Source: Arthrobacter sp. AQ5-06 (GTDB taxonomy: Bacteria; Actinomycetota; Actinomycetes; Actinomycetales; Micrococcaceae). Taken from it: a stretch of DNA of 64,000 nucleotides. The notes under the pieces are model-generated. The model worked only from the letters and a program-made list of their open reading frames with translations, was not told where the DNA came from and ran no database searches. Made by a program: the position numbers and the translations under genes. The stretch is taken from positions 1 through 64,000 of the forward strand of contig NZ_QMKP01000004.1 of assembly GCF_003287955.1 (NCBI RefSeq), read 5' to 3'. This document shows, one piece after another, positions 36,646 to 45,421 of this stretch; the first letter of the stretch is position 1; every line of letters begins with the position of its first letter.

Positions 36646-37343
36646 CGTCCAATGCCAGCTCACTGATCCGGACCGTGGATGAAATGCTCCTTGACGCCGG
36701 TCGGACAGATACCGCCGGGCTCCGCGAAACCCTGCTCGCGGTGGGCTCCCTTGCCTCCATGCCGGTTCCCGAGCCCGGCCCGGAACTGGCGGCACTCCTG
36801 TCAGGCCAGACCCACCAGCCCGCCCGGCACCGCCTGCTCCGCAGGCACCGGACCACCGTTGTGGGCCTGGCTGTCATCGCGGGGATGGGGCTGGGCGTCA
36901 CCGGGGTGGCCGCCACCGGGAATGTTCCGAACGCGCAGGGCAGCAGCTCCATTCAGCAGCTGTTGCAGGACTGGGCTCCTGACTGGACCATCGCAGGAAC
37001 TCCGGCCGCCAGCGGGAGCGCCGCCGATCCGGCGGAGGCGCAGTTGCCCGCGGAGCCAGCATCCCCCAACGACGCAGCGCCGGCACCGCCCGGTAATGTT
37101 GAACCGGAAACTGCCCTGCCAGCGAACGGTCCGGAAAACGCAGGCCAGAACGCGAGCCCGGAGCCGGCCGGCCGCGGCAACGACACGTCGCCCGGCAAGT
37201 CAAAGGCGGACGACGGCGGCGCGCCGGGCAACGTTGCGGGCGTCACCCCTGGCGGCGCTGCGCCCAGCTGGAAGGGCCGGGCGCGTCACGCAGTTTTGCT
37301 TCGATCGCCGTCGCATTCGAAGCGGATTGTGGGGAGTCCGTAG
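36642..37343 (+). CDS. Membrane protein coupled to the ECF sigma factor (possible anti-sigma)
   Basis: This 233-residue protein is translationally coupled to the sigma factor. It has a cytosolic N-terminal part of about 70 residues (VDEMLLDAGRTDTAGLRETL), one predicted membrane helix at about 73-93 (TVVGLAVIAGMGLGVTGVAA), and a long external tail rich in Pro, Ala, Gly, Asn and Glu. No HxxxCxxC zinc anti-sigma motif is visible. The layout fits an anti-sigma or sensor role by position only. The last 20 residues are basic and unlike the preceding tail, which may indicate a 3' end altered by mutation. Confidence 0.65.
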   Translation: MTSNASSLIRTVDEMLLDAGRTDTAGLRETLLAVGSLASMPVPEPGPELAALLSGQTHQPARHRLLRRHRTTVVGLAVIAGMGLGVTGVAATGNVPNAQGSSSIQQLLQDWAPDWTIAGTPAASGSAADPAEAQLPAEPASPNDAAPAPPGNVEPETALPANGPENAGQNASPEPAGRGNDTSPGKSKADDGGAPGNVAGVTPGGAAPSWKGRARHAVLLRSPSHSKRIVGSP

Positions 37344-37604
37344 CAGCGGCCGCTTAAGCGGTACTGGCTGGACTCAGGGTGGGCAAAGGCGTGGCAGAAG
37401 ATACTTCTGATGTCATAGATGTGCTCCGTCGACCCTGGTGGTAGCACCCTTCGCTGTGTGGTCATTACCGCGACAGCTGAACCGCACACCCTGCGCCAAA
37501 TCGGGATCCGTGGACCGTAATATTCGTTCACGCCCGGCATTGACACCTCCGGTCAGTCAGTTATTCGACAAGAGGCCGCTTTGGGAACGATGTACGCTTG
37601 GATC

Positions 37605-38030
37605 ATGGGCCACGTCAACGATCCTGCTGTTATTGAGCGCCTGATGCGAAACAAAGGGCGGTGGGCCATCGTGGGCCTGACCACCAATGAGTGGCGCGCA
37701 GCCCACGCCACCTCGCTGTTTATCCGCGACCGGCTCGGGATGGAGATCATCCCTGTCAACCTGCCCGGTGACGCCGTCCACGGCGAAACCGGCTACCGCA
37801 CCCTGGGTGGGATCCCCCCTGAAAAGCAACCCATCGACGTCGTTGACTGCTTTGTGAATTCGCAGAAGGTCGGGGCGGTGGTGGACCAGGCAATTGCGGT
37901 GGGCGCCAAGGCCGTGTGGTTGCAGCTGGGCGTTATCGACGAAGCGGCAGTGGACCGTGCCAAGGCCGCCGGCCTGGACGTGGTGATGAACGTTTGCCCC
38001 GCGCAGCAGGCGTGGAAATACAACCTCTGA
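37605..38030 (+). CDS. CoA-binding-domain protein
   Basis: This protein of about 141 residues (ATG 37605, seven bases after a TACGCT -10, hence probably leaderless; ATG 37590 is an alternative) consists of one Rossmann-like CoA-binding domain. It shows RWAIVGLTTNEWRAAH, IIPVNLPG, VDCFVNSQKVGAVVDQAI and LQLGVIDEAAVDRAKAAGLDVVMNVCP. These YccU-like small proteins are widespread and poorly characterised; they bind CoA and lack the ligase domains of succinyl-CoA synthetase. It is alone between the sigma-factor pair and the convergent oxygenase gene. Confidence 0.9.
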   Translation: MGHVNDPAVIERLMRNKGRWAIVGLTTNEWRAAHATSLFIRDRLGMEIIPVNLPGDAVHGETGYRTLGGIPPEKQPIDVVDCFVNSQKVGAVVDQAIAVGAKAVWLQLGVIDEAAVDRAKAAGLDVVMNVCPAQQAWKYNL

Positions 38031-38063
38031 CTGGTTCCCTGGACGCGCCGGTGCCCGCGGTTC

Positions 38064-39092
38064 TCAGCGCTGCATCAGCTCCGGGTAGTGGCGTTCTGTC
38101 ACATCGGGATGGGCGCGCATGCGGCCCTTGAGCATGTTCAGGCCGAAGGACGCGAGCATCGGGTTGGACGGGTCGTCGGAGATGCCGCGTGCCTGGGCTT
38201 TGAGCTCGGGAGGCAGGGGCACCGGATCGATAACAGCATCCAACCGCGGCGACCAGAAGAAAGGGACTGAGTAGCGGTCCACGCCGGGTGGCGGCGCCTG
38301 AACCCGGTGGATCGTGGCGGCGAGGTAACCTTCCGTGGCCACCTCCAGCATTTCGCCCAGGTTCACCACGAGTGCCCCGGAAACAGGCTCAACCGGCGTC
38401 CATTCACTCGTACCAGGCGGCAGCACCTCCAGCCCGCCCACCTCGTCCTGGAGGAGCAGGGTGACAAAACCGTAGTCAGCGTGGGAGCCCACTCCCTGGT
38501 CGCCGGCCGCCTCCACCACACCGCCGACGTAATGCACCAGCTTGCCCATCCAGGCCGGTTCGTTGCCGAAGGGCTCGTCGAAGTGGTCCTCCGGGAGTCC
38601 CAGGGAAACCGAGATGCCACGCAGCAGCTCCATGCCCACACTGGACATCAGGTCGGCCCAGGCCATGGCCGCCGGCTTGAGCTCCGGCAATGCCTCATCG
38701 GGCCACATGTTGTGCCCCTGGAGGAGCCAGTACGGCTGATCGGCCGGGTGGCTGTGGACGGGTTCGCGTTCCGGGGAGTAGTCGATCTGCTCGCGGGCGT
38801 CGGCCCGTCCCTGCGTGATTTCGGTGCCCATCCGGGTGTAGCCGCGGAAGTGCGGTGAAATCCTGTTGTCCAGCTTCATCCGCTCCTCGAGGGGCAGATC
38901 GAAGAAGCGTTTGATGAGGGCCAGCAGCTCCTCGGCCTGGCCGGATGCGGCGCCGTAACCAGTGATTTGGAAGAAGCCCACGTTGTGGGCGGCGTCCCGC
39001 AGCTGGTCAATGAATTCCTGGCTGAAGGAGCCGTACGGCTGGCGTGCGGCGCTCATGTCCAGAACGGGAATGGTGGCCTGATCGGGTGACAT
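38064..39092 (-). CDS. 2-oxoglutarate/Fe(II)-dependent oxygenase (isopenicillin N synthase family)
   Basis: This 342-residue non-haem iron oxygenase has an N-terminal DIOX_N region (IPVLDMSAARQPYGSFSQEF, VGFFQITGYG) and a C-terminal jelly roll. The facial triad is readable as HAD in GSHADYGFVTLLLQD and the distal His in ATIHRV, with the 2-oxoglutarate Arg/Ser pair in DRYSVPFF. Substrate is unknown; bacterial relatives act on small metabolites or plant hormones. A TAGTCT -10 on the minus strand (39104-39099) lies six bases before the ATG, so it is probably leaderless. It is divergent from the MmcQ/YjbR gene with only 45 bp between. Confidence 0.92.
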   Translation of the reverse strand: MSPDQATIPVLDMSAARQPYGSFSQEFIDQLRDAAHNVGFFQITGYGAASGQAEELLALIKRFFDLPLEERMKLDNRISPHFRGYTRMGTEITQGRADAREQIDYSPEREPVHSHPADQPYWLLQGHNMWPDEALPELKPAAMAWADLMSSVGMELLRGISVSLGLPEDHFDEPFGNEPAWMGKLVHYVGGVVEAAGDQGVGSHADYGFVTLLLQDEVGGLEVLPPGTSEWTPVEPVSGALVVNLGEMLEVATEGYLAATIHRVQAPPPGVDRYSVPFFWSPRLDAVIDPVPLPPELKAQARGISDDPSNPMLASFGLNMLKGRMRAHPDVTERHYPELMQR

Positions 39093-39098
39093 CTTCGC

Positions 39099-39131
39099 AG
39101 ACTAGCACCGCCGGGAAGGACTTTGTAGGCT
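39099..39131. promoter_or_regulatory. Back-to-back leaderless promoters
   Basis: In a 45-bp divergent gap, the minus-strand -10 TAGTCT (39104-39099) and the plus-strand -10 TAGGCT (39126-39131) each lie six bases before an ATG. Any -35 contacts must overlap the opposing promoter. Confidence 0.6.
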
Positions 39132-39137
39132 CGCTCC

Positions 39138-39572
39138 ATGGACGCCGCGCAACTCAAGGCCTTATGCCTGTCATTTCCGGGGGCCTTCGAGGATTTTCCC
39201 TTCGGTCCCGAGACCTCCGTGTTTAAGGTCCGGGCGCACGTCGCCGGCGGCGCAAGGCACGAAGCCAAGATGTTTGCGGCGTCCGCCATGGACCCTGACG
39301 ACTGGTCCGTGAGCCTCAAATGCGAGCCCGCCCTGGCCGAGCAGCTGCGCGCCGCCCACCCGGAAATCACGGGCGCATGGCACATGAACAAGATCCATTG
39401 GAACGGTGTGCGGCTGGACGGCGACCTCCCGGATGGCATGGTCCGGGACATGGTGGAGGATTCCTACGACCTGGTGGTGGCCTCCCTGAGCCGCAAGCAG
39501 CAGGAGCAGCTTGGGTGGGCGCGGCTGACCGCTTCCCCGGAGACGGCCATTCTCCCGGGCGAACCGCGTTGA
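39138..39572 (+). CDS. MmcQ/YjbR-family protein
   Basis: This 144-residue protein of the YjbR/MmcQ family (CyaY-like fold) shows LCLSFPGAFEDFPFGPETSVFKV, MFAASAMDPDDWSVSLKCEP and the C-terminal WNGVRLDGDLPDGMVRDMVEDSYDLVV. The family is often called DNA-binding but the role is not established. The ATG lies six bases after a TAGGCT box, indicating a leaderless message. Its stop overlaps a possible TTG start of the DUF1990 gene, so the two may be coupled. Confidence 0.88.
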   Translation: MDAAQLKALCLSFPGAFEDFPFGPETSVFKVRAHVAGGARHEAKMFAASAMDPDDWSVSLKCEPALAEQLRAAHPEITGAWHMNKIHWNGVRLDGDLPDGMVRDMVEDSYDLVVASLSRKQQEQLGWARLTASPETAILPGEPR

Positions 39573-39583
39573 CGGGCAAGCGC

Positions 39584-40111
39584 ATGGCTGCCGGCGGACT
39601 CAACTACCCCGGCATCGGCTCCACCGAACATGGCCCGACGCCCGAAGGATACACGTGCCTGGTCTCGCAGACCTACCTGGGGGACGGGCTGGCGGTCTAC
39701 CGCCGTGTAGCGCAGGGAATCCTTACCTGGGAACTGCAGCGGCGGTCCGGCCTGCTCGTCCGGACCGAGTCCGACGTCGTGATCCCGGGTGCGCGCGTGG
39801 TGAGCGGCTTCGGCATCGGGCCTTTCCGGATTAACGCCCCCTGCGAGGTGGTCTGGGTCCGGCGGCCGGTGCCGGGCGACGGCCCGCAGTCTGCGGGCTT
39901 TGGCTACGGAACGTTGCCCGGACATCCGGAGCGCGGCGAGGAGGCCTTCGAAGTGGAGATCGACGCCCGAAGCCGGGTGTTGCTTAAGATCACTGCCTTC
40001 AGCAGGCACTCCAACTGGTTCTACACGGCGGGTGGCTTGGTGGCCCGCGCCGCGCAAAGGCACATCACATCGCGATACGTTGAAGGGGCACGCCAACTCG
40101 CCGCAGGCTAA
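39584..40111 (+). CDS. DUF1990-family protein
   Basis: This protein of about 175 residues matches the plant/bacterial DUF1990 family: GGLNYPGIGSTEH near the start, GILTWELQRRSGL in the middle and the strongly conserved VEIDARSRVLLKITAFSRHSNWFYTAGG near the end. Function is unknown. ATG 39584 is chosen conservatively; a TTG at 39569 overlapping the previous stop (TTGA) would add five residues and couple translation. Neither start has a good ribosome-binding site. Confidence 0.85.
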   Translation: MAAGGLNYPGIGSTEHGPTPEGYTCLVSQTYLGDGLAVYRRVAQGILTWELQRRSGLLVRTESDVVIPGARVVSGFGIGPFRINAPCEVVWVRRPVPGDGPQSAGFGYGTLPGHPERGEEAFEVEIDARSRVLLKITAFSRHSNWFYTAGGLVARAAQRHITSRYVEGARQLAAG

Positions 40112-40144
40112 GCAATCAACATCGCCAATCGGAAGGAAAATCCC

Positions 40145-40462
40145 ATGATCTTCATCGTGGTTAAGTTCAAGGTCAAGCCTGACTGGTCCGAGCGCTGGCT
40201 GGGCCTCGTTGACTCCTTTACACACGCCACCCGGGCGGAACCCGGCAACCTGTGGTTCGACTGGTCCCGCAGCGTGGACGACCCCCACGAGTCTGTGCTG
40301 GTGGAAGCCTTCAAGGACGATGCCGGCGGGGACCACGTCAACAGCGTGCATCTCAAGCAGGCCATGGCGGACATGCCTCAGGCCTTGGCGGAAACACCGC
40401 GGATCATCAGCCGACAGCTCGACAGCGACGGCTGGGACCGGATGGGGGAACTCACCATCTGA
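40145..40462 (+). CDS. Antibiotic-biosynthesis-monooxygenase-domain protein (quinol monooxygenase-like)
   Basis: This 105-residue protein has one ABM ferredoxin-like domain: IVVKFKVKPDWSERWLGLVDSF, NLWFDWSRSVDDPHESVLVEAFKD and HLKQAMADMPQAL. Relatives such as YgiN oxidise quinols or other aromatic compounds without cofactors, or detoxify reactive electrophiles; the substrate here is unknown. GGAAGGA lies eight bases before the ATG. The stop overlaps the next start by one base (TGATG), so it is coupled to the DUF503 gene. Confidence 0.9.
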   Translation: MIFIVVKFKVKPDWSERWLGLVDSFTHATRAEPGNLWFDWSRSVDDPHESVLVEAFKDDAGGDHVNSVHLKQAMADMPQALAETPRIISRQLDSDGWDRMGELTI

Positions 40463-40755
40463 TGTGGGTCGGCTGGATTGAATTCGATATCCTCCTGGGC
40501 GATGTCGAGAGCCTGAAGGAGAAGCGCTCCGTCGTCAGGCCGCTGCTGGCCGAACTCAAGCGCCGCTTCGACGTGTCGGTCGCGGAGGTGGGGGACCACG
40601 AACAGTACAGGCGCTCGCAGGTGGGGGCCGGATTGGTGGCAGCGGACCGGGCACATCTCGTGGAGGTGCTTGCCGCCGTCGAGCGTTTTGTGGCGGCGCG
40701 ACCGGAGATGGTACTGCTCAGTGCTAGGCAGCGGGAACTCCACAGCGAGGACTGA
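40462..40755 (+). CDS. DUF503-family protein (YlxP-like)
   Basis: This 97-residue protein (MWVGWIEFDILLGDVESLKE, KRSVVRPLLAELKRRFDVSV, AEVGDHEQYRRSQVG) matches DUF503, the YlxP family, usually encoded near nusA-infB-rbfA. Here it instead follows an ABM-domain gene. The biochemical role is unknown; an association with ribosome or RNA metabolism is suspected from the usual context. The start overlaps the preceding stop. A terminator of the convergent purL gene lies just downstream. Confidence 0.88.
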   Translation: MWVGWIEFDILLGDVESLKEKRSVVRPLLAELKRRFDVSVAEVGDHEQYRRSQVGAGLVAADRAHLVEVLAAVERFVAARPEMVLLSARQRELHSED

Positions 40756-40766
40756 CCTCAATAAAA

Positions 40767-40834
40767 AATCCGCGGCGGTTCCGGACATCCGCGCCCCGGT
40801 TCAGGGGAGCGTTCGTCCGAATCCGCCGCGGATT
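40767..40834 (-). terminator. Intrinsic terminator of the purSQL operon
   Basis: On the minus strand CCGCCGCGGATT is mirrored by AATCCGCGGCGG (arms at 40823-40834 and 40767-40778), followed by TTTTT at 40767-40763. The loop is long (44 nt) and itself contains GC pairing. Confidence 0.8.
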
Positions 40835-40845
40835 CCGTGGATCTC

Positions 40846-43182
40846 TTAGCCGAAGTACTTCGGAAGGGTTGCCTCGTGGGCTTCGCGGAGGGCGTCCAGG
40901 GACATGGTGTCTACGCCGTTGATCTCCAGGTTGCCGCTGGCTGCGTCCACCACGCCGATGCGGGTGTGGGCGAAGCCGCGGGCCGTGCACATGTCCTTGA
41001 ATCGGACTTCTTCCGAGCGGGGTACCCCGACAATTGCGCGGCCCTGGGACTCGGAGAACAGTGCCGTGAACAGGTCCACGCCGTCGCGGTCCAGAACGTC
41101 CTGCAGGGCGATCCGGGCACCCACGCCGTAGCGCAGTGAGGACTCCACGAGGGCTGCCGCGAGGCCGCCCTCGGAGAGGTCGTGCGCGGAGTCCACCATG
41201 CCGTCGCGGGACGCGTTGATCAGGATTTCACCCAGCTCGCGCTCGGCGGCGAGGTCAACCTTCGGCGGCAGTCCACCGAGGTGGCCGCGCATGTTGGCCC
41301 ACTCGGAACCGTCCAATTCAGCCGCCGTCGTACCCAGCAGGTAGATGGCCTGGCCGTCCTCGCGCCAGCCCGACGGCGTGCGGCGGGCGACGTCGTCGAG
41401 CTTGCCCAGCACTGCCACCACGGGGGAGGGGTGGATGGGCGTGGCGCCGGTCTGGTTGTATAGCGAGACGTTGCCGCCGGTGACCGGGATGCCCAGCACC
41501 ATACAGGCGTCGGACAGGCCGCGGATGGCCTCCGCGAGCTGCCACATGACGTCCGGGTCCTCGGGGGAGCCGAAGTTCAGGCAGTCGCTGACGGCCATCG
41601 GAACGGCGCCGGAGGTGGCCACGTTGCGGTAGGCCTCGGCCAGCGCCAGCTGTGCGCCGTGGTACGGATCAAGGTAGGTGTAGCGGCCGTTGGCATCGGT
41701 GGCCAGCGCAACGCCCAGGCCGGTTTCCTCGTCCACCCGGACCACGCCGGCGTCGTCCGGGAACGCCAGGGCGGTGTTGCCGCCCACGTACCGGTCGTAC
41801 TGGTTGGTGATCCAGGCCTTGCTGCACATGTTCGGCGAGGCCACGAGCTGGGTGACGGCAGCGGCCAGTTCCGCGGGGGCGGAGGGACGGCCGGCGTCCT
41901 GCACGGAGCCAGTGAAGGAATCGGCCTGCACGGAATCCTGCCACGAGGGGCGGGCGTACGGGCGGTCATAAACCGGGCCGTCGTGGGCCACGGTGCGAGG
42001 GTCGACGTCCACGATGACTACGCCGTCCCAGGTGATGATCAGGCGGCCGGTGTCGGTGACCTCGCCGAGCCAGGAGTACTCCACGGCCCACTTGTCCATC
42101 ACAGTTTCGAAGGCGGCGATGTTCTCCGGGGTGACCACGGCCATCATGCGTTCCTGCGACTCGGACATCAGGATCTCGCCAGGGGTCAGCGTCGGGTCGC
42201 GCAGCAGGACGGAGGTCAGTTCAACTTCCATGCCACCGTCGCCGTTGGAGGCCAGCTCCGACGTGGCGCACGAGATGCCAGCGGCGCCGAGGTCCTGGAT
42301 ACCCTCAACCAGCGAGCCCTTGAAGAGCTCCAGGCAGCACTCGATCAGGACCTTCTCAGCGAAGGGGTCGCCCACCTGCACGGCGGGGCGCTTGGACGGC
42401 TTGGTGTCGTCGAAGGACTCCGATGCCAGCACCGAGGCGCCGCCAATGCCGTCGCCGCCGGTGCGTGCACCGAACAGGACCACTTTGTTGCCCTTGCCGG
42501 ACGCGTTGGCGAGGCGGATGTCCTCGTGGCGCATCACGCCAACAGCCAGCGCGTTAACCAGCGGGTTGCCCTGGTAGACGGCGTCGAAGACCATTTCGCC
42601 ACCGATGTTCGGCAGGCCCAGCGAGTTGCCATAGCCGCCGATGCCGGCAACGGCACCGTGCATCACACGGGCAGTGTCCGGGTGGTCGATGGCGCCGAAT
42701 CGCAGCGGATCCATCACAGCCATCGGGCGGGCGCCCATGGAGATGATGTCGCGGACAATGCCGCCGATGCCGGTGGCGGCACCCTGGTAGGGCTCAACGA
42801 ACGACGGCGAGTTGTGGGACTCGATCTTGAACGTCACGGCCCAGCCGTCGCCCAGGTTGGTGACGCCGGCGTTTTCGCCGATGCCCACCAGCATGTCCTT
42901 CTTCATCTCGTCGGTCACCTTGTCGCCGAACTGGCGCAGGTGGTTCTTCGAGGACTTGTAGGAGCAGTGCTCGCTCCACATGACGGAGTACATGGCCAGC
43001 TCGGCGCCGGTGGGGCGGCGGCCCAGGACCTTGACTACCTCATCGAACTCGTTCTGCTTCAGGCCCAGCTCAGCCCACGGCAGGTCGGTGTCCGGCGTCT
43101 TGGCGGCGTTCTCGACGGTGTCAATGTTGAACTTTTTGGATGAGGTCTCGACAGGCTCGACCACCGAATTGATCTCGGTCAT
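40846..43182 (-). CDS. purL: Phosphoribosylformylglycinamidine synthase subunit PurL
   Basis: This 778-residue large subunit of the three-part FGAM synthase catalyses ATP-dependent conversion of FGAR to FGAM with ammonia delivered by PurQ. Diagnostic segments are [77 protein letters not shown] and [15 protein letters not shown]. The first 15 residues contain VVEPVETS, encoded by a REP-like palindromic DNA sequence that appears inserted into the 5' end. It overlaps purQ by four bases and ends at a terminator. Confidence 0.97.
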   Translation of the reverse strand: MTEINSVVEPVETSSKKFNIDTVENAAKTPDTDLPWAELGLKQNEFDEVVKVLGRRPTGAELAMYSVMWSEHCSYKSSKNHLRQFGDKVTDEMKKDMLVGIGENAGVTNLGDGWAVTFKIESHNSPSFVEPYQGAATGIGGIVRDIISMGARPMAVMDPLRFGAIDHPDTARVMHGAVAGIGGYGNSLGLPNIGGEMVFDAVYQGNPLVNALAVGVMRHEDIRLANASGKGNKVVLFGARTGGDGIGGASVLASESFDDTKPSKRPAVQVGDPFAEKVLIECCLELFKGSLVEGIQDLGAAGISCATSELASNGDGGMEVELTSVLLRDPTLTPGEILMSESQERMMAVVTPENIAAFETVMDKWAVEYSWLGEVTDTGRLIITWDGVVIVDVDPRTVAHDGPVYDRPYARPSWQDSVQADSFTGSVQDAGRPSAPAELAAAVTQLVASPNMCSKAWITNQYDRYVGGNTALAFPDDAGVVRVDEETGLGVALATDANGRYTYLDPYHGAQLALAEAYRNVATSGAVPMAVSDCLNFGSPEDPDVMWQLAEAIRGLSDACMVLGIPVTGGNVSLYNQTGATPIHPSPVVAVLGKLDDVARRTPSGWREDGQAIYLLGTTAAELDGSEWANMRGHLGGLPPKVDLAAERELGEILINASRDGMVDSAHDLSEGGLAAALVESSLRYGVGARIALQDVLDRDGVDLFTALFSESQGRAIVGVPRSEEVRFKDMCTARGFAHTRIGVVDAASGNLEINGVDTMSLDALREAHEATLPKYFG
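43144..43165. repeat. REP-like palindromic sequence inside purL
   Basis: The 22 bases GGTCTCGACA...CTCGACCACC form a near-palindrome around TCGA...TCGA and encode VVEPVET on the purL strand. A diverged reverse-complement relative lies at 32809-32829. Confidence 0.65.
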
Positions 43183-43952
43183 TTGTTGCCTCCCACAATC
43201 TTGTTCAGTACGGAGGTGAAGAAACCCAGGCCGTCGGTATCGGACCCGCCGATCCCGTCCAGGGATTCGGGGCCGAAGCCAACTTCCACCGCGTGCTCCG
43301 GGTGGGGCATAAGTCCCACCACATTGCCGGCGGCGTTGGAGATGCCAGCGATGTCGCGGCGTGAGCCGTTGGGGTTGAAGCCCACGTAGCGGAACACCAC
43401 TCGGCCCTCAGCTTCGAGGGCGTCCAGGATCTTTTCGTCTGCGATGTACTGGCCGTCCTGGTTCTTCAGCGGAACCGTGATTTCCTGGCCGGCCTCGTAG
43501 TCAAGGGTCCAGGCGGTGTTGCTGTTTTCCACGCGCAGGACCTGGTCGCGGCACATGAACTTCAGGTGGTCGTTCTTGATCATGGAGCCGGGCAGCAGGT
43601 GCGACTCGGTCAGGATCTGGAAGCCGTTGCAGATACCAAGTACAGGCAGCTTTGCATCGGAGTTCGCGGCGTCGATGATCTTGGACATCAACGGGGCGAA
43701 GCGGGCAATGGCGCCGGCACGGAGGTAGTCGCCGTAGGAGAAACCGCCGGGGATCACGACGGCGTCCACGTCACCCAGGGTAGTGTCTGCGTGCCAGAGC
43801 GGCACTGCGGTGCCGCCGGCGAGCCTGACTGCACGGGCGGCGTCGCGGTCGTCCAGGGTGCCGGGGAAGGTGACGACGCCGATTTTCGCGCCGGCAAGGC
43901 GCGGCTCGGCGGCGACGGCGATCGCCTCGCCGATCAAGGGAAGTTCAGTCAT
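43179..43952 (-). CDS. purQ: Phosphoribosylformylglycinamidine synthase subunit PurQ
   Basis: This 257-residue class I glutaminase subunit supplies ammonia to PurL. The nucleophile elbow LGICNGFQI, the oxyanion region [20 protein letters not shown] and the catalytic His/Glu in [13 protein letters not shown] are all present. It overlaps purL by four bases and starts one base after the purS stop, so the three subunits are made in a fixed operon order S-Q-L. The length is at the upper end for PurQ because of a short N-terminal extension ([18 protein letters not shown]). Confidence 0.97.
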   Translation of the reverse strand: MTELPLIGEAIAVAAEPRLAGAKIGVVTFPGTLDDRDAARAVRLAGGTAVPLWHADTTLGDVDAVVIPGGFSYGDYLRAGAIARFAPLMSKIIDAANSDAKLPVLGICNGFQILTESHLLPGSMIKNDHLKFMCRDQVLRVENSNTAWTLDYEAGQEITVPLKNQDGQYIADEKILDALEAEGRVVFRYVGFNPNGSRRDIAGISNAAGNVVGLMPHPEHAVEVGFGPESLDGIGGSDTDGLGFFTSVLNKIVGGNK

Positions 43953-43953
43953 C

Positions 43954-44205
43954 TCAGGCCTCGACGACCTCGACGTTGACGACGTCTTCGATCACGGGGT
44001 TGGACAGCAGGGTCTCGGCGGCTTCGCGGGCCTGGGCCAGGATTGCGTCGGTCACCTCGCCGTCAACCGTCAGTTCAAAGCGTTTGCCCTGGCGGACAGA
44101 GCTAAAGCTGGTGAAGCCCAGACGGGGGAGTGCACCCACGATGGCCTTCCCCTGCGGGTCCAGAATCTCGGGCTTGGGCATGACGTCAACAACGATCCGG
44201 GGCAT
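43954..44205 (-). CDS. purS: Phosphoribosylformylglycinamidine synthase subunit PurS
   Basis: This 83-residue PurS subunit bridges PurQ and PurL in the FGAM synthase complex: [40 protein letters not shown] and [12 protein letters not shown]. The ATG at 44205 has AGGAG six bases upstream; a longer in-frame reading to 44253 lacks one. It is first in the purS-purQ-purL operon. Confidence 0.95.
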   Translation of the reverse strand: MPRIVVDVMPKPEILDPQGKAIVGALPRLGFTSFSSVRQGKRFELTVDGEVTDAILAQAREAAETLLSNPVIEDVVNVEVVEA

Positions 44206-44480
44206 CCGGCAACTCCTGTGCGTGAGCATTGGGTAAGGGCGCAGCGGAGTCACGCCGTCTTACGCCGTTCCGGGATGCTGGGGACATTCTTTTTCGAACA
44301 GTGTCTTTAGAACAGTGTGGACGGGCGCTCCGCGAGCTTGCTAGCCCATTCTACCGGGCGGAGCGCTGCAGCCTGTATTCGGTGGGATCGGCCACAGCCA
44401 TCGTGGCAGGGCAGGCTATCGGGAGGTGAAGGACGACGGCGGCTATGGCCTCGCGGAGCCAGCGTCGCTAGGATTGCGGC

Positions 44481-44666
44481 ATGGCTGAAAAATCGAAATC
44501 CGTGCTGTTGCCGATGATGGCCGTGGCCGTTTTCGCCGGGTTGGGCCGGATGGTGGTGCAGAAGATCAAGGCAGATCGGGCTGCCCGGGAAACGCGCGTG
44601 GCCGGCCCCATGGACGAAAAGACTCGCCAGTGGATCAGCGACGTGGTCCGGACGCCCAGGCAGTAG
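44481..44666 (+). CDS. Small single-span membrane protein
   Basis: This 61-residue protein has one hydrophobic segment at about residues 8-26 (VLLPMMAVAVFAGLGRMVV) followed by a charged tail. I do not recognise a named family. A TAGGAT -10 (44469-44474) lies six bases before the ATG, a leaderless arrangement shared with other genes here, and an excellent terminator follows at 44712, both supporting a real gene. Confidence 0.65.
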   Translation: MAEKSKSVLLPMMAVAVFAGLGRMVVQKIKADRAARETRVAGPMDEKTRQWISDVVRTPRQ

Positions 44667-44711
44667 GCGCCCACTCCTTACCCAAGCCCTCAAGTCATTA
44701 CCCAAACCTCA

Positions 44712-44743
44712 AACGGGCGCCCCTGAACGGGGGCGCCCGTTTT
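44712..44743 (+). terminator. Intrinsic terminator after the small membrane protein gene
   Basis: AACGGGCGCCCC (44712-44723) pairs perfectly with GGGGCGCCCGTT (44730-44741) around a 6-nt loop, ending in a short T-run (TTTTG). Confidence 0.85.
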
Positions 44744-44762
44744 GTGCCCCGCTCCAGGTGCT

Positions 44763-45280
44763 CCTCCAAGGACCAGGGTTTCTTCGGCAGCCAGTTCGAC
44801 AACAACGACGCCGACCGTACCGTCATCTCCTCCGCCGTCATCGAGTCCTCCGGCGAAGGCCGACGGCACCAATAAGATCCAGGCCTACAGCGTCTACCCG
44901 GACGATCACGGCGTGACCTGGCACAAGGGTGCCACGTCGGCGACCGCATGGACGCGATCAAGACCGTGGAACTTTCCGACGGCCGCGTGCTGCTAAAGTC
45001 GCGCGACAACGCCAACCAGGGCTACCGCAAAGTGGCCATCTCCACTGATGGCGGCGCCACCCACGGCCCGGTCACCCAGGACACGGAGCTGCCGGACCCG
45101 GCCAACAACGGCGCCATCGCCCGGATGTTCCCGGCCGAGGCGCAGGGCTCGGCCGACTCCATGAAGCTCATCTTCACCAACTCCAAGTCCGGGCGTGAAA
45201 ACGTCTCAGCCCGCATCTCCTGCGATGACGGCGCCACCTGGCCCGGTGTGCGCACCATCCGCGCCGGCTGGCCTTACCCA
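44763..45280 (+). pseudogene. Exo-alpha-sialidase (GH33, BNR) relic
   Basis: Three reading frames must be joined. The first gives KDQGFFGSQFDNNDADRTVI, then ADGTNKIQAYSVYPDDHGVTW after a shift near 44862. A third frame from about 44935 gives KTVELSDGRVLLKSRDNANQ, ISTDGGATHGPV, NNGAIARMFPAEAQGSAD and ISCDDGATWPGV. The Asp-box repeats (S-x-D-x-G-x-T) and RVLLKSRD are typical of bacterial sialidases that cleave terminal sialic acid. Only about 170 residues remain of an enzyme normally over 350. Signal peptide, N-terminal Arg and C-terminal Arg/Tyr regions are missing. The 3' end runs straight into a terminator. It is nonfunctional. Confidence 0.85.
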
Positions 45281-45287
45281 AGGTCCG

Positions 45288-45310
45288 GACCCACGTGGGG
45301 GTCTTTTTTT
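45288..45310 (+). terminator. Intrinsic terminator at the sialidase relic
   Basis: GGACCCAC pairs with GTGGGGGTC, followed by seven T (45304-45310). It is the strongest U-tract terminator in the window and stands where the relic's coding homology stops. Confidence 0.85.
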
Positions 45311-45421
45311 GTGCCCACCAGGCTTCCCGGCCCTCCCCCAAAACGCGCATGACTGATCTAGATGCCTGATGTGGTCTATGTCATATTCAGCTCTCAGTCT
45401 GTAATGTTTGTAACGGCTCGT

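Noticed and set aside
44630-44875. Separate small gene overlapping the sialidase relic
   Set aside because: Its first half is out of frame with anything recognisable and crosses a terminator; only its second half is meaningful, as the relic's first frame.
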